The translations under genes were made by a program, and so were the position numbers. A stretch of DNA of 64,000 bases from assembly GCF_002837145.1 (NCBI RefSeq), contig NZ_NWMV01000024.1:1-64000 (forward strand). Reading direction: 5' to 3'. Below the pieces are notes generated by a model that saw only the letters and a program-made list of their open reading frames with translations, ran no database searches and had not been told where the DNA came from. Shown here piece after piece: positions 7,627 to 16,664 of the stretch. The first letter of the stretch is position 1. Each line of letters starts with the position of its first letter. The stretch is from Macromonas nakdongensis. GTDB taxonomy: Bacteria > Pseudomonadota > Gammaproteobacteria > Burkholderiales > Burkholderiaceae_C.

Positions 7627-10395
7627 ATGCCATCACTCAACCCCATCAAAACAGCCCAGCATGCCAAGGGGTTTTCATCATTTGGGGCGACAGCCAGAGC
7701 ACTGCTCCAAGCGCACCCTGACAACGACTGGGGGATGCAACCCCGATCACTGGAAACACAGCTTGGCAAGCTCGACAAAGGAGTAACCACCTGGTGGATC
7801 AACCATATCGAAGTTGCACAAGCGCTCGGGTCGTTGTTGGACTTGTCGCTGCCAGATCTGGGACTGCACGACAGTCCTTCTGCCACAAACTTTGCATTCA
7901 GCTTTCCAGGGTTTCCAGGCTTGAAGCCGCTGGATTTGAGACGTGAAGAACCGTGGGCAATTGGCAATGAGCAAGTAAACGAGAAGCCTGAAGGCCATCG
8001 TTATGGCAGACCTACCCTCGATGAGTGGCTCAGACCGGAACCAACGCAATGGCGCGCACCTTATGAGCACCATTGGTTGCACATCGCCGATGCGCTGGAG
8101 AGGCGGCTACTGACCCACCATTTGCTTGCCACCAGCCGGTACAGGGTGGTCGTCTCACCAACACTGGAAGATGCCAGCGACCAGTTGCGGGACCCTAAAC
8201 CCTTGATCCTTGTGGTCGAAGGAGACGTTACTGAGGAGGACTACAAAGCGCTTGGTCTTCGGCATAGATCGGCCGGATTGCTCGTGATCGCTCCCGTTCC
8301 GGTCCGTCAGGTGACAACCGAGTTGGACGCTTACATAGAGTCGATGAGCTGGGAGCGGCTCAGCTTGCCAGACGAGCAGCGACGGTTGTTTGACCTGGCG
8401 ACCCCAAACCCCCTGAAGCATTGGACCTGGACTCTCCGACATGACTGGCGACCTGCCTTGTTGAAGTGGGTTGAAAAACGACTGAACTGGCAACGAGCAG
8501 ATACGCTGTTTGACGCACAAAGCATGGGCCATTGGCTGGAGCAATTTGACCCACTGGGCCAGTGGTTTGAGACTCCGTCAGACCTCTTGCAATTGTGTGC
8601 AGTGGCGCACTCACAGCCCATCACCAAGCTCCCCAAACCGAACGACGCGAAGGCAGGGAAAAAGCTCACCCAATTGCTGTTCACTGACAAGACTTCACGG
8701 CACAGCGCTCAGTTGCAACAATGGGCCGTTACACGCTGGAGCCGCCTGGAACTGGCTTGGCGTGGCTCCCTGTCGGCGGATGATTGGTTGACACTGGTGC
8801 CCCCCAGTCAGCTTCCGCCATCGGCTGAGGAAGTGCATGCAATTGCATCAGCGAGAACCGCGCCTGAGAGACAAAAGGCTGCCGACCGCGTTGTGGCTCT
8901 CTTGAAAGCAGGCAACGCAGGAGCTTTGCACGGCAACGAGCTACTGACAGAGGGGCCCGTGGGGCAGTTCGCTTTTGCGCACCCCACATGGGTCAGACTG
9001 GTCGTGCGCGACAAGCTGATGCGACAGATCGCGGAGGAGTCATCATCCTGGGGCCTGGCTTGTTTTGACGCAGACCGAAGAGCTCAGGTCGACGCGGCAC
9101 TGGACGCCGTGCCCATGGAGACTTTGATGCAGGCGGTGCAAACGCTGACGCATGACATGGCTGACAACGCCACCTCGGCAGCGGCGCTGGGGGCTTCTGA
9201 GGCGTTGTTTGTCGCGATCGGGCGGCGCATTTCCAACCGAGAAGTGATCCACGACACGCTGAAGCCTGCACTGATGCACTTGGCCGAAGCAGTGATCGGC
9301 AGGCTTGATCTTGATTTGGCTGCTTTCAGTCTACCGGCGCCTTGGACAAGACCCCTGGAATCACCCTCTCAGCAGTTGGCCTGGATCGGTGCATGCTGGG
9401 CATGGAGCTTGCTGGTCACAGTGCCGGACAAACTGGTCGATAAGTCACCACCCAAATGGCTGTTTCCTGGCTGGAGCGAGTCGCTGCCACCCGCTCCCGA
9501 TTGGCTGGATTCGCTTTGGCCCGAAAAAGGTGTCGAACAGCTATCGAGATCTTGGAAAGACTTCTTCAAGGTGGCCGACGAGCTGGTGAAGGACTGGGAT
9601 CAACCGGTGGAAAACGCCCCACGCATTTTGAGACTTGCTTTGCTGGGACGCGCCGCTCATGGCGCCTGGCCCGCAGACACCACCTGGTGGGAAGATCTCA
9701 TCACACTTGAGGATCGATGGACCGAAGAAGTCCTGCTGCAATCGTTCAGATCGGCCGGAAAAGGCTCTGCAGCCCAACTCTGGAGCTCGTACCTTGAATT
9801 TGAAATGGGAGCGCAGGAGCGCAAGAGCAACCTGTTTGCTTTTTATCAGCGCTCAAGCGTTCGCCTTTGGCTGCTTTCTCAGCTGTCTCCAGCCGAAGCC
9901 TTGGTCGATTTGACGCCTGCTGCTTTGGGACACCTGGCTTCATTTCCTCAGAGTTTGCCGCCTGAGTTTAGAGCCCCATTGCTGCTGGCTCGGTCCCAGT
10001 CCATCAGCTTTCAGTCGTTTGTTGACACCGGACCAGATATAGCCAGTTTCGGCAAAAGCGCCAGCCCCGTTCTGCCTGAACTTCTGACGCACGAATGGCT
10101 AGGGGTGGCCGCCGCAGAATTCCTGTGGACTTGGGATGCTGCCACAGCCGAACGGTTGTTCCGCGATGAAGCAACGGGTCTGCCAGCTCGCGAAAATCTC
10201 TTGCACACCTTTCCAGCCGACAAGCTAGCTGTCGCCATCGAGGTGCTCAACGAAAGTCCGGCGCTTTTTTCCTTGCTGGAGAGGTGTTCGTGGGCACGAA
10301 GTCGCCTGCCTTCAGCCGGGAAGAATGCCCCAGAGCTTATCAACTTGCTTCAGTCATGCCCTATCGATTCTGGTGGTCTTGAAACTGGGCACTGA
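7627..10395 (+). CDS. Large uncharacterised protein (922 aa), candidate island/defence protein
   Basis: I do not recognise this protein. From the ATG at 7627 it is 922 residues; a TTG at 7597 with GAAGA upstream would add ten. The N-terminus (to ~residue 70) is helical and could hold a helix-turn-helix (LETQLGKLDKGVTTWWINHIEVAQALGSLL). A small alpha/beta segment follows (~165-240: RYRVVVSPTLEDASDQL, LILVVEGDVTEEDYKALGL). The rest is helical and strikingly tryptophan-rich. I find no Walker A, DEAD/DEAH, HNH or membrane segment. It stands alone, preceded by four ATGCAT sites, in an island with several defence genes. A defence or regulatory role is conjecture from context. Confidence 0.75.
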   Translation: MPSLNPIKTAQHAKGFSSFGATARALLQAHPDNDWGMQPRSLETQLGKLDKGVTTWWINHIEVAQALGSLLDLSLPDLGLHDSPSATNFAFSFPGFPGLKPLDLRREEPWAIGNEQVNEKPEGHRYGRPTLDEWLRPEPTQWRAPYEHHWLHIADALERRLLTHHLLATSRYRVVVSPTLEDASDQLRDPKPLILVVEGDVTEEDYKALGLRHRSAGLLVIAPVPVRQVTTELDAYIESMSWERLSLPDEQRRLFDLATPNPLKHWTWTLRHDWRPALLKWVEKRLNWQRADTLFDAQSMGHWLEQFDPLGQWFETPSDLLQLCAVAHSQPITKLPKPNDAKAGKKLTQLLFTDKTSRHSAQLQQWAVTRWSRLELAWRGSLSADDWLTLVPPSQLPPSAEEVHAIASARTAPERQKAADRVVALLKAGNAGALHGNELLTEGPVGQFAFAHPTWVRLVVRDKLMRQIAEESSSWGLACFDADRRAQVDAALDAVPMETLMQAVQTLTHDMADNATSAAALGASEALFVAIGRRISNREVIHDTLKPALMHLAEAVIGRLDLDLAAFSLPAPWTRPLESPSQQLAWIGACWAWSLLVTVPDKLVDKSPPKWLFPGWSESLPPAPDWLDSLWPEKGVEQLSRSWKDFFKVADELVKDWDQPVENAPRILRLALLGRAAHGAWPADTTWWEDLITLEDRWTEEVLLQSFRSAGKGSAAQLWSSYLEFEMGAQERKSNLFAFYQRSSVRLWLLSQLSPAEALVDLTPAALGHLASFPQSLPPEFRAPLLLARSQSISFQSFVDTGPDIASFGKSASPVLPELLTHEWLGVAAAEFLWTWDAATAERLFRDEATGLPARENLLHTFPADKLAVAIEVLNESPALFSLLERCSWARSRLPSAGKNAPELINLLQSCPIDSGGLETGH

Positions 10396-10479
10396 AGTCA
10401 CAGGAGATGGCGATCCAGCAACAGAAAACCGCCAGGGCATTCACGGTCATTTGCCTTGCAGGATTTATCCCAGTAAAAA

Positions 10480-11340
10480 TCAAACCCGCTTAGAATTTGA
10501 ACTTAGTTTAATTAAGAATCTCTCAGGGCTCTCTCGAAACCATCCAACAAGAGTAACAGGTAAATTTTCTGGCAAGATCCTAGAATGATGAAACGCTTCC
10601 TCATGGTTTCTAATCAAATAAGAACTGACCTCCTCCGCAACGGCGCGAAAGGTACCCCAAGTATGGTCACTCCTTTGCAAAAGATAAGCCTCAGTCAATT
10701 TCTTTATAGGTTCAATGTCCTTATCAGCCAAAGCCTTACCCCCAGATCTGGCCCTTTCTGAATAGAGCTTAGAGGGATCTGGAATGATGACCCCAGGTTC
10801 GATCCAATGCATCCCCTTACCCAACAGTATCGTCGCAGCAAGATGATCGCTTTTTTGCAGTGCCTCAATAGCTTCGAGAGCAAACTGCCTGGCCACCATA
10901 GGAGCCCAAAGGGCACCGTTGTACCCAAGACCGACAAGTGCGTAAACCCCCAACTGCGTGCCATCCAAGCAATCCTCAACACTTCCCCACTTTCGAAAAA
11001 TCGGGTCATACTTGATTAAAAGCTCTTCCCATCGCTTCTCGAGCCGATGCTTACGCACATAACCATCTACAAAATCGACTATAGACTTGACACCTTGCCG
11101 AATCTGCTCTTCAGTCATTGGCTCTGTATCTTTTAAAGAATCGGGTGGTGGATACATCCACCTACCGTCCTTACCGCGACTCCCCTTTAAAGAGTAACTA
11201 TAAGGTTTATCATCATCCGCAAAATGCAGACGAAGAAAAACCACAAACCGAACCGCAGACTTATTTTTCATGAACTTACCAAAGGCTTTCCACAAGTCTT
11301 CAGCTCTATCAAAAATAACTCTTTTGATTCTAGCGCTCAT
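10480..11340 (-). CDS. Uncharacterised protein of the AT-richer satellite-like block
   Basis: The start is placed at the ATG at 11340 (MSARIKRVIFDRAED); GTG codons upstream are alternatives. The ~286-residue product is soluble, lysine/arginine-rich and helical, with no domain I can name. The middle part (VYALVGLGYNGALWAPMVARQFALEAIEALQKSDHL, about residues 135-170) looks like a helical repeat. Its base composition is visibly richer in A and T than the flanking genes, a property shared with 11721-12854, so the two probably arrived together. Confidence 0.65.
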   Translation of the reverse strand: MSARIKRVIFDRAEDLWKAFGKFMKNKSAVRFVVFLRLHFADDDKPYSYSLKGSRGKDGRWMYPPPDSLKDTEPMTEEQIRQGVKSIVDFVDGYVRKHRLEKRWEELLIKYDPIFRKWGSVEDCLDGTQLGVYALVGLGYNGALWAPMVARQFALEAIEALQKSDHLAATILLGKGMHWIEPGVIIPDPSKLYSERARSGGKALADKDIEPIKKLTEAYLLQRSDHTWGTFRAVAEEVSSYLIRNHEEAFHHSRILPENLPVTLVGWFRESPERFLIKLSSNSKRV

Positions 11341-11720
11341 AAATTCACCCACAGCCACAAAACTCAGGAAATTGAATAAAGACCGAGACCAAACCCAACA
11401 TGAACATAGATCTCATGCTCGTCAGCGAAATTTGCGAGAACCCGGACATCAACTGATGGGGCTGGATACATGCTCGATTTGAGTATACGACCAACAATCG
11501 CTTGGCTCCAATAAAGATTGCTCCGAATGACGTAGCGCCTCTCGCTTGAGAGACCAAAGCCACCATGAGCGGCCCCAGACTAGACGCTGATCACAAGCTC
11601 AAGGTCACTCATAGGTCTCCATCCAACACGATGACCGCGATATCGACAATCCCACAAGTCGTTGATTTACTTACAAAAGGACGATTTCGGGAGCACAGTG
11701 ACACTGGCCAGCTCCGCTGG
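11341..11720. other. Gap without a recognisable gene
   Basis: This 380-base AT-rich stretch lies between two minus-strand genes of the satellite-like block. Open frames of 60-73 codons exist on both strands but have no recognisable motif, ribosome-binding site or neighbour logic. I see no convincing gene, hairpin or repeat. Confidence 0.4.
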
Positions 11721-12854
11721 TTATGGTGTCGTGCTTGACCGGATAGACCGTGGTCTACCGACGCGACGTGTTGCACGTCGCTTGAGTGTCATCGTTCCAA
11801 ACAGGTTGGCCCCTTTGTAAGGCAGCATCTGAATGCGCTGACGGCCCTTATAGAAGTAGCTGAGCACGTCCTCAACCAGTATTTTTCGTCGGTCATGATC
11901 CCAATGATCGATCGGTCCCAACACCCACTTTTTTTCCCAGATCTTGTCCCTGTCTCGGTTGACATTGTGGTAATAGCCGCGGCCTTGGGTAATTTCCTGG
12001 ACCCATAAATGACCGACTTGCTCAGCCAAATATTCGTGCCTTTGGACCTTAGAGCCATCAAAGAACAAAACAAAGTGCATGTGGTATCCGACCCTTGGCG
12101 TGTACTCTATACGCCATGCGTAACCAACCAAGTATCTGAATATCTCAGGATGACTCCTCATCTTCTCAGTAAATTTTTGACGGTCTTTCTGGACCTCTTC
12201 AAACGGAACCAGACAAATTAAGTTTCCCGAGCCATTCTGCTGTCGATCAGAGCCCCTGAATCTGCTGTGCATGTGATTTTGCGCAGCAACCATCTTTCCA
12301 ACTTCCTCCTCCGAAAGTACTTCCTTGTGGTACATGAAATCTACCCGAACAACGACCAGCCGGGCATGTCTCTCAAATAACTCAGTCTCCATTTTTTCGA
12401 TCCGCGACTTGTTCTTTCGCCATTTACTTTCCCAGTCCAGCACCTTTGCCTTCAATCTCTCCTTCACTGCAACATCTCGCAGCACCTTTACGAAATCATC
12501 AAATAGTTCAATCTCCTTCTGACCAATTTTCCCAGATATCATCATCCCTGCATCACCCCAAGCCCTGATAGGGTGACGTTCATACTCCTGATAAAAATGC
12601 CTCAAAAGAGGCGAGTAACTGAATTCTGGATTAAAGGACAATGCATAGTCTGACAAACGACTGCAGTGTTTCCCAAATGCAGACACACGCCTCATCTCTT
12701 TACCACCCAGAGTGGTAAATACCTCATGGTAGAACTTCTCTCCTTTCAGCACTTCCTTCATGAAGCGCTCCAAGCTTGCCAGGCTTTCCAAACCTGATGA
12801 AAATAAGTACGTCTTTCCTGACTCCCCTTTAATGGCCAAGTAGTTTTCATTCAT
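11721..12854 (-). CDS. YagK/YfjJ (inovirus Gp2-like) domain replication-type protein
   Basis: The start is the ATG at 12854, preceded by GGGAG at nine bases. The 377-residue protein matches the YagK/YfjJ C-terminal domain family: RLVVVRVDFMYHKE near residue 170, QNHMHSRFRG, then a characteristic GYHMHFVLFFDGSK near residue 265 and LPYKGANLFGTMTLKR near the C-terminus. The H-x-H on a hydrophobic strand recalls HUH replication initiators; that link is inference. The family occurs in P4-like satellites and genomic islands beside AlpA regulators, which fits the AlpA gene at 14410-14643. Confidence 0.75.
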   Translation of the reverse strand: MNENYLAIKGESGKTYLFSSGLESLASLERFMKEVLKGEKFYHEVFTTLGGKEMRRVSAFGKHCSRLSDYALSFNPEFSYSPLLRHFYQEYERHPIRAWGDAGMMISGKIGQKEIELFDDFVKVLRDVAVKERLKAKVLDWESKWRKNKSRIEKMETELFERHARLVVVRVDFMYHKEVLSEEEVGKMVAAQNHMHSRFRGSDRQQNGSGNLICLVPFEEVQKDRQKFTEKMRSHPEIFRYLVGYAWRIEYTPRVGYHMHFVLFFDGSKVQRHEYLAEQVGHLWVQEITQGRGYYHNVNRDRDKIWEKKWVLGPIDHWDHDRRKILVEDVLSYFYKGRQRIQMLPYKGANLFGTMTLKRRATRRVGRPRSIRSSTTP

Positions 12855-13097
12855 AAAGCACACTCCCACTGTGAGAAATCACCACCCTACGAGGCAGATA
12901 TCATCACAAGTAGTCTAACCCTTACAGCTATATTGTCATTACATGACATCTTATTACTTACCATAATTTCACCTCTGAGATTTTCACTTGAGTACGAATA
13001 CTTTCACCACTGAACATTGGAATTCCCGCTTCACAAATCCCATATCGATGGCATAGAATTGTTCACAGTAATATCCTTTTAACTTCTCCCTTTGTCC

Positions 13098-14396
13098 TCA
13101 GTACGGACGGGAATACAGTTGCATGTATTCGCCGCCAGAGTACGTGGCACGCTGGAGCAACGGACTGGCATTAACGGTTTCTGTATGGCGTTCAAGTCCG
13201 ATTTGAATCAGGCCATGCTTAGCCAGCCATGGCAAAGCTCGACCGAATTGGGCCGTGGAGATCCCTGCATTTTTCGCCAGCACACGAAGGACCTTTGTTG
13301 TGATCTTGTTGTAGTGAAAGGCATGGCGATGGTCGTATATCAGATGAGCAATCGTCTGAGCATCTAGTTGGACCTGTGTGGGCTTTGGTGGTTGGAAGCT
13401 CAAAGCGTGGAAGGTGTCAATGCTGCTACGGCCCGAGCAATCCGCTATCTGCAGCATCTCTAAGTCCACCTCACCTTCTGGCTCGTACACGAAAGCATGG
13501 AGTGCTCCTGCCAGTGACAGCACGCGCTCCGGATGGCGCTGTACGTATTGCGGGATGATGCTGTACTGCGAACTGGGGTGCTGCATGCGTCGGACGTCTT
13601 CTGTCAGGTACTGCAGGAACTCTTGCCCTGCGAGGGTAAGTGACAGTTTGGGTCGAGGGCAGTCCGGATCCAAGTGGCGACGGGTCGCAGCAAGCAATGC
13701 GCTTGTCCGTTCGCCATACTGCCGGCGTACCTCAGGCGACAGTCCTAGCATCCGGATAGCTGCGCTATGGGGAGGACGGTCACCACAGGCTATGTACATG
13801 CGATTGGGCATCCCTACACTGCTCTGCGAAGCCCTGAGCAAATCCAATTGCTCAGATGCGACTTGCGGCTGAGCCAGAATCAACACGGCCAGTCGTGGTT
13901 CTTTTATCGTCACGCGCCCCGAGGAGACCCGCGCGCTACGCACGGTGCTACCGTCCATCATTTTGACCAGTGTGGCTGATTCACGGATCAGTCGCTTCAA
14001 AACGCCCGCCTCCTCTGCGGCCACACAGCTCACTGGACATTGCGACATGTCTTGAGTAATTGCCTCGCGGGTCGGGTCGTCCGTCAGAAAGCCTTCGGCG
14101 AAGTGGGGGGCATCAGCGTGTTGTCGAAGGGCTTCCTCGATGGGGTCCATACCTTGACGAAACACTATCGACTTGCCGTAGCCTGAGGGAGCGATCACCA
14201 AAGACGAACTGCCTATGCGGGCAGCTTGTCCGTTGGGCCAAGTGATATCTGCTACTCCTTGAGTGAGCATCGAAACGAAGCCGATCAGCTCGCCACGCAC
14301 GATGACAGGGTCAATGCCTCCTGCAACCAGGTCTTGTTCAAATTTTCCCAACAGTCCTGGGAAGAGAGGTTGTGTGTGGGGAATCATGTATGACAT
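13098..14396 (-). CDS. DUF3987-type P-loop protein of an integrative element
   Basis: The start is the ATG at 14396 (MSYMIPHTQPLF), with AGGA nine bases upstream; the frame is open further but would run into the AlpA gene. The 432-residue protein has a Walker A motif in VIAPSGYGKSIVF near residue 70 and a likely Walker B in VSCVAAEEAGVL near 125. DUF3987 proteins are primase/helicase-like ATPases linked to island replication. It ends with a winged-helix-like tail (ITTKVLRVLAKNAGISTAQFGRALPWLAKHGLI). It sits 13 bases after the AlpA gene and probably shares its transcript. Confidence 0.75.
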   Translation of the reverse strand: MSYMIPHTQPLFPGLLGKFEQDLVAGGIDPVIVRGELIGFVSMLTQGVADITWPNGQAARIGSSSLVIAPSGYGKSIVFRQGMDPIEEALRQHADAPHFAEGFLTDDPTREAITQDMSQCPVSCVAAEEAGVLKRLIRESATLVKMMDGSTVRSARVSSGRVTIKEPRLAVLILAQPQVASEQLDLLRASQSSVGMPNRMYIACGDRPPHSAAIRMLGLSPEVRRQYGERTSALLAATRRHLDPDCPRPKLSLTLAGQEFLQYLTEDVRRMQHPSSQYSIIPQYVQRHPERVLSLAGALHAFVYEPEGEVDLEMLQIADCSGRSSIDTFHALSFQPPKPTQVQLDAQTIAHLIYDHRHAFHYNKITTKVLRVLAKNAGISTAQFGRALPWLAKHGLIQIGLERHTETVNASPLLQRATYSGGEYMQLYSRPY

Positions 14397-14409
14397 GTTG
14401 ATTTCCTGA

Positions 14410-14643
14410 TCATTTAGACGCTGCGGTCTTGGAACCTGTACGGGGGCGTGTTGCAAAGTACGCTTCCAGCTCGTGCTCGATGAAGCGCACCGCGTTTTTT
14501 CCGATACGGATGGGTGCCGGAAAGTCCGGGTCATAGGCTGGGTCGGCGGGGTTCAGTCGGGCGTAGATCCCCGCTTTGCTCACCTGGAAGCGATCCTCCA
14601 CAGCAGGTACCTTCAGCAGGTAGATTTTTTGGCTGGCGTCCAT
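14410..14643 (-). CDS. AlpA/helix-turn-helix (excisionase-like) regulator
   Basis: This 77-residue protein has the AlpA/MerR-like layout: a winged HTH (KVPAVEDRFQVSKAGIYARLNP), the FPAPIRIGKNAVRFIEHELEAYF wing-and-helix typical of AlpA, and a basic tail. AlpA proteins activate integrase or replication genes of P4-like satellites and also act as excision factors. It is the first gene of the minus-strand group with the DUF3987 and YagK/YfjJ proteins, so it probably controls that block. Upstream lies the inverted repeat at 14678-14704. Confidence 0.85.
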   Translation of the reverse strand: MDASQKIYLLKVPAVEDRFQVSKAGIYARLNPADPAYDPDFPAPIRIGKNAVRFIEHELEAYFATRPRTGSKTAASK

Positions 14644-15074
14644 TTCTGTATCCTTTCAGTGGTGCGTCACATGACGTAAGTCGAATTTTTCCGTAGGACG
14701 ACTTTTCGAGAAAGTGACGTGCTAGATGTAAAAAATCGGGGGGTCTTCGGAAATTGAGCTGGACTTGGATGAACTCCTGGCGGCCCGTCAGAGCCAAAAC
14801 ATCTTGCAGGCGTAGCCGATTCCAAAAAATTTCAGCCACATATCACCCCCTTGGAAACCGGGAAGGTCTGCACTTGCTGAGCCCCAAATGGTCATGAAAC
14901 ACGCCCTTTCCGAGAGCGTTTCTGGACCGTGCTCCCGGTCAGTCTGTTGACCAAGCGCTGCCCCTCCGGCTTCCACCACTCACTTCTCCCCCACCCTCAA
15001 CCCCCACGCCATTGAGCCCCATCCGGTCCTGCCGGTTTGGGGCTTTTTGCCGTCTGTCTTCCAAGGAGTTCTTC
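14644..15074. other. Regulatory gap between satellite-like block and plasmid-type genes
   Basis: No gene is apparent in these 431 bases. On the AlpA side lies the inverted repeat AAGTCG (14678-14683) / CGACTT (14699-14704), 34 bases upstream of the AlpA start and a candidate operator. On the other side is the intrinsic terminator at 15015-15048. Confidence 0.5.
15015..15048 (+). terminator. Intrinsic terminator just upstream of zinc-ribbon gene
   Basis: AGCCCC (15015-15020) pairs with GGGGCT (15039-15044), with an inner CCGG/CCGG step, followed by TTTTT. It lies only 26 bases before the ATG of the next gene, so it would end transcripts entering from the left or act as an attenuator. Confidence 0.7.
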
Positions 15075-15464
15075 ATGTCTTCACCCCAAACACCCCACGC
15101 TCCCCACGAGCTGCACTGCCCCCGTTGCCACTCGACCCACCTGGTGCAGCGCGCCACCGCCCGCAAGGTCGGTGGTGTGCTCGGTGCCGCTGCCGGTACC
15201 GCCGGTGGCATTGCCAGCGCCGGAGCGGGTGCAGCCACCGGTGCCCGTCTGGGCTCCCTGGTCGGCCTGATCGCAGGCCCCCTGGGCGCCCCCATCGGTG
15301 GTCTGGCCGGTGCCCTGCTGGGCGGCCTCATCGGTGGTGCCACCGGTGGCCTGGCCGGGGCCCAACTCGGTGACGTCATCGACCGCAAGGTCCTGGACAA
15401 CGTCGAGTGCGTGGCCTGTGGCCACACCTTTCAAAGCGATGAACCGGTCTCCGAGTCGCCCTGA
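15075..15464 (+). CDS. Glycine-zipper protein with terminal zinc ribbon
   Basis: The ATG at 15075 follows AAGGAG at a good spacing. The 129-residue protein has a CPRC pair near residue 15 and a CVAC pair near residue 113, which together could form one zinc ribbon. They flank a long glycine/alanine-rich stretch (about 35-100) with small-xxx-small spacing, a glycine-zipper that could insert in or span a membrane. I do not recognise a function. It heads a group of plasmid/ICE-type genes on the plus strand. Confidence 0.75.
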   Translation: MSSPQTPHAPHELHCPRCHSTHLVQRATARKVGGVLGAAAGTAGGIASAGAGAATGARLGSLVGLIAGPLGAPIGGLAGALLGGLIGGATGGLAGAQLGDVIDRKVLDNVECVACGHTFQSDEPVSESP

Positions 15465-15553
15465 TCCGCTCGCCGTTCTCGCTTCTCTGCTTCGTCTTGC
15501 TTCCGCTGTTCCTGTTCGTTTTCTTGTCTCTGTTTTTTTGAAGGAGTTTTTCC

Positions 15554-16519
15554 ATGGCACACGCCGTTCAATCCATGGCCTACGTCGGTGAGGCCCCCTG
15601 GCATGCCCTGGGCAATGCCCTGCCTGCCAAACAATCCATCGAGGTCTGGGCCCGTGAAGCGGGCATGGACTGGACCATCTGCGAGTCCCCGGTGCGCTTC
15701 CTGACCGACCAGATCGGGGCGCTGGGCACCATCCATTCCTACGAGGACCACAAGGTGCTCTACCGCAGCGACACCAAATCGCCCCTGTCGGTGGTGGGCC
15801 GCCGCTACCAGGTGGTGCAGCCCAAAGAGGTGCTGGAGTTCTACCGCGACCTGTCCGAGGTCTCCGGCTACGAGCTGGAAACCGCCGGTGTACTGAAGGA
15901 AGGCCGCAAGTTCTGGGCGCTGGCCCGCACGGGCAAAGAAACCGCCCTCAAGGGCCACGACGTGGTCAAGGGTTATCTGCTGCTGGCCACGTCCTGCGAC
16001 GGGACGCTGGCGACCACCGCGACACCGACCACGGTGCGCGTCGTCTGCAACAACACCTTGTCCATTGCCTTGAACGGGGCGGCCCACGCCATCAAGGTGC
16101 CCCACAGCACCAGCTTCGACGCGCAAGCGGTGAAGAAGCAGTTGGGCATTGCGGTCTCCCAGTGGGACGGTTTCATGTACCGCATGAAGACCCTGGCCGA
16201 GTGCAAGGTCAAGAGCCACGAGGCGATGAACTACTTCCTCAAGGTGCTGTGTGCCTCTGACGGTCAGGATCCTTCCGGTGCACTGACCAACGAGCGCGCC
16301 CTGAAGAAGGTGCAGGAGCTCTATGACGGCCACGGCCGGGGAGCAGAACTGGGGGCAGCCAAGGGCACCGCCTGGGGCTTGCTGTGTTCCATCACCGAGT
16401 TCGTGGACCACGAACGCCGGGCACGGTCCCAGGAATACCGCCTGGACAGTGCCTGGTTCGGCCAAGGAGCGCAACTCAAGCAAAGGGCACTTGATGCGGC
16501 GCTGCAGATGGTGGCGTGA
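15554..16519 (+). CDS. DUF932 (phage/plasmid-like TIGR03299-type) protein
   Basis: The ATG at 15554 follows GAAGGAG. The 321-residue protein has the DUF932 pattern: an N-terminal APWHALGNALP, a central FWALARTG and KGYLLLATSCDGTLATTA segment, RVVCNNTLSIAL near residue 160, and VDHERRARSQEYRLDSAWFG near the C-terminus. The family is found on plasmids, ICEs and phages next to recombination genes; its role is unknown, perhaps in DNA processing. It belongs with YqaJ and the RDF-like gene downstream. The leader 15465-15553 is nearly all pyrimidines. Confidence 0.88.
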   Translation: MAHAVQSMAYVGEAPWHALGNALPAKQSIEVWAREAGMDWTICESPVRFLTDQIGALGTIHSYEDHKVLYRSDTKSPLSVVGRRYQVVQPKEVLEFYRDLSEVSGYELETAGVLKEGRKFWALARTGKETALKGHDVVKGYLLLATSCDGTLATTATPTTVRVVCNNTLSIALNGAAHAIKVPHSTSFDAQAVKKQLGIAVSQWDGFMYRMKTLAECKVKSHEAMNYFLKVLCASDGQDPSGALTNERALKKVQELYDGHGRGAELGAAKGTAWGLLCSITEFVDHERRARSQEYRLDSAWFGQGAQLKQRALDAALQMVA

Positions 16520-16582
16520 ACGGATGTCCTACCGACCGGGTTTCTCTGCACTTTACCGTCACTTTTTTCACCACCACGGCAT

Positions 16583-16628
16583 AAACCCCGGCTCCCTCCT
16601 GTCCTCAGGAGTGTGAGACCGGGGTTTT
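16583..16628 (+). terminator. Intrinsic terminator between DUF932 and YqaJ genes
   Basis: AAACCCCGG (16583-16591) pairs with CCGGGGTTT (16619-16627). A nested CTCCT/AGGAG step extends the stem, and a short T-run follows. It ends 36 bases before the next start, so the two genes may not simply share one transcript. Confidence 0.75.
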
Positions 16629-16664
16629 GTGCTTTCTGACTTCTGACGTTTGAAAGGATTTCCC

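Noticed and set aside
7627-10395. STAND/NACHT ATPase or helicase identity for the 922-residue protein
   Set aside because: I searched for a Walker A (GxxxxGK[ST]), DEAD/DEAH and sensor motifs and found none.
11345-11566. 73-codon minus-strand frame in the AT-rich gap
   Set aside because: No ribosome-binding site, no motif, and it overlaps the likely promoter region of 10480-11340.
15431-16483. 350-codon minus-strand frame opposite DUF932
   Set aside because: Shadow of the DUF932 gene, which has family motifs and a good ribosome-binding site.
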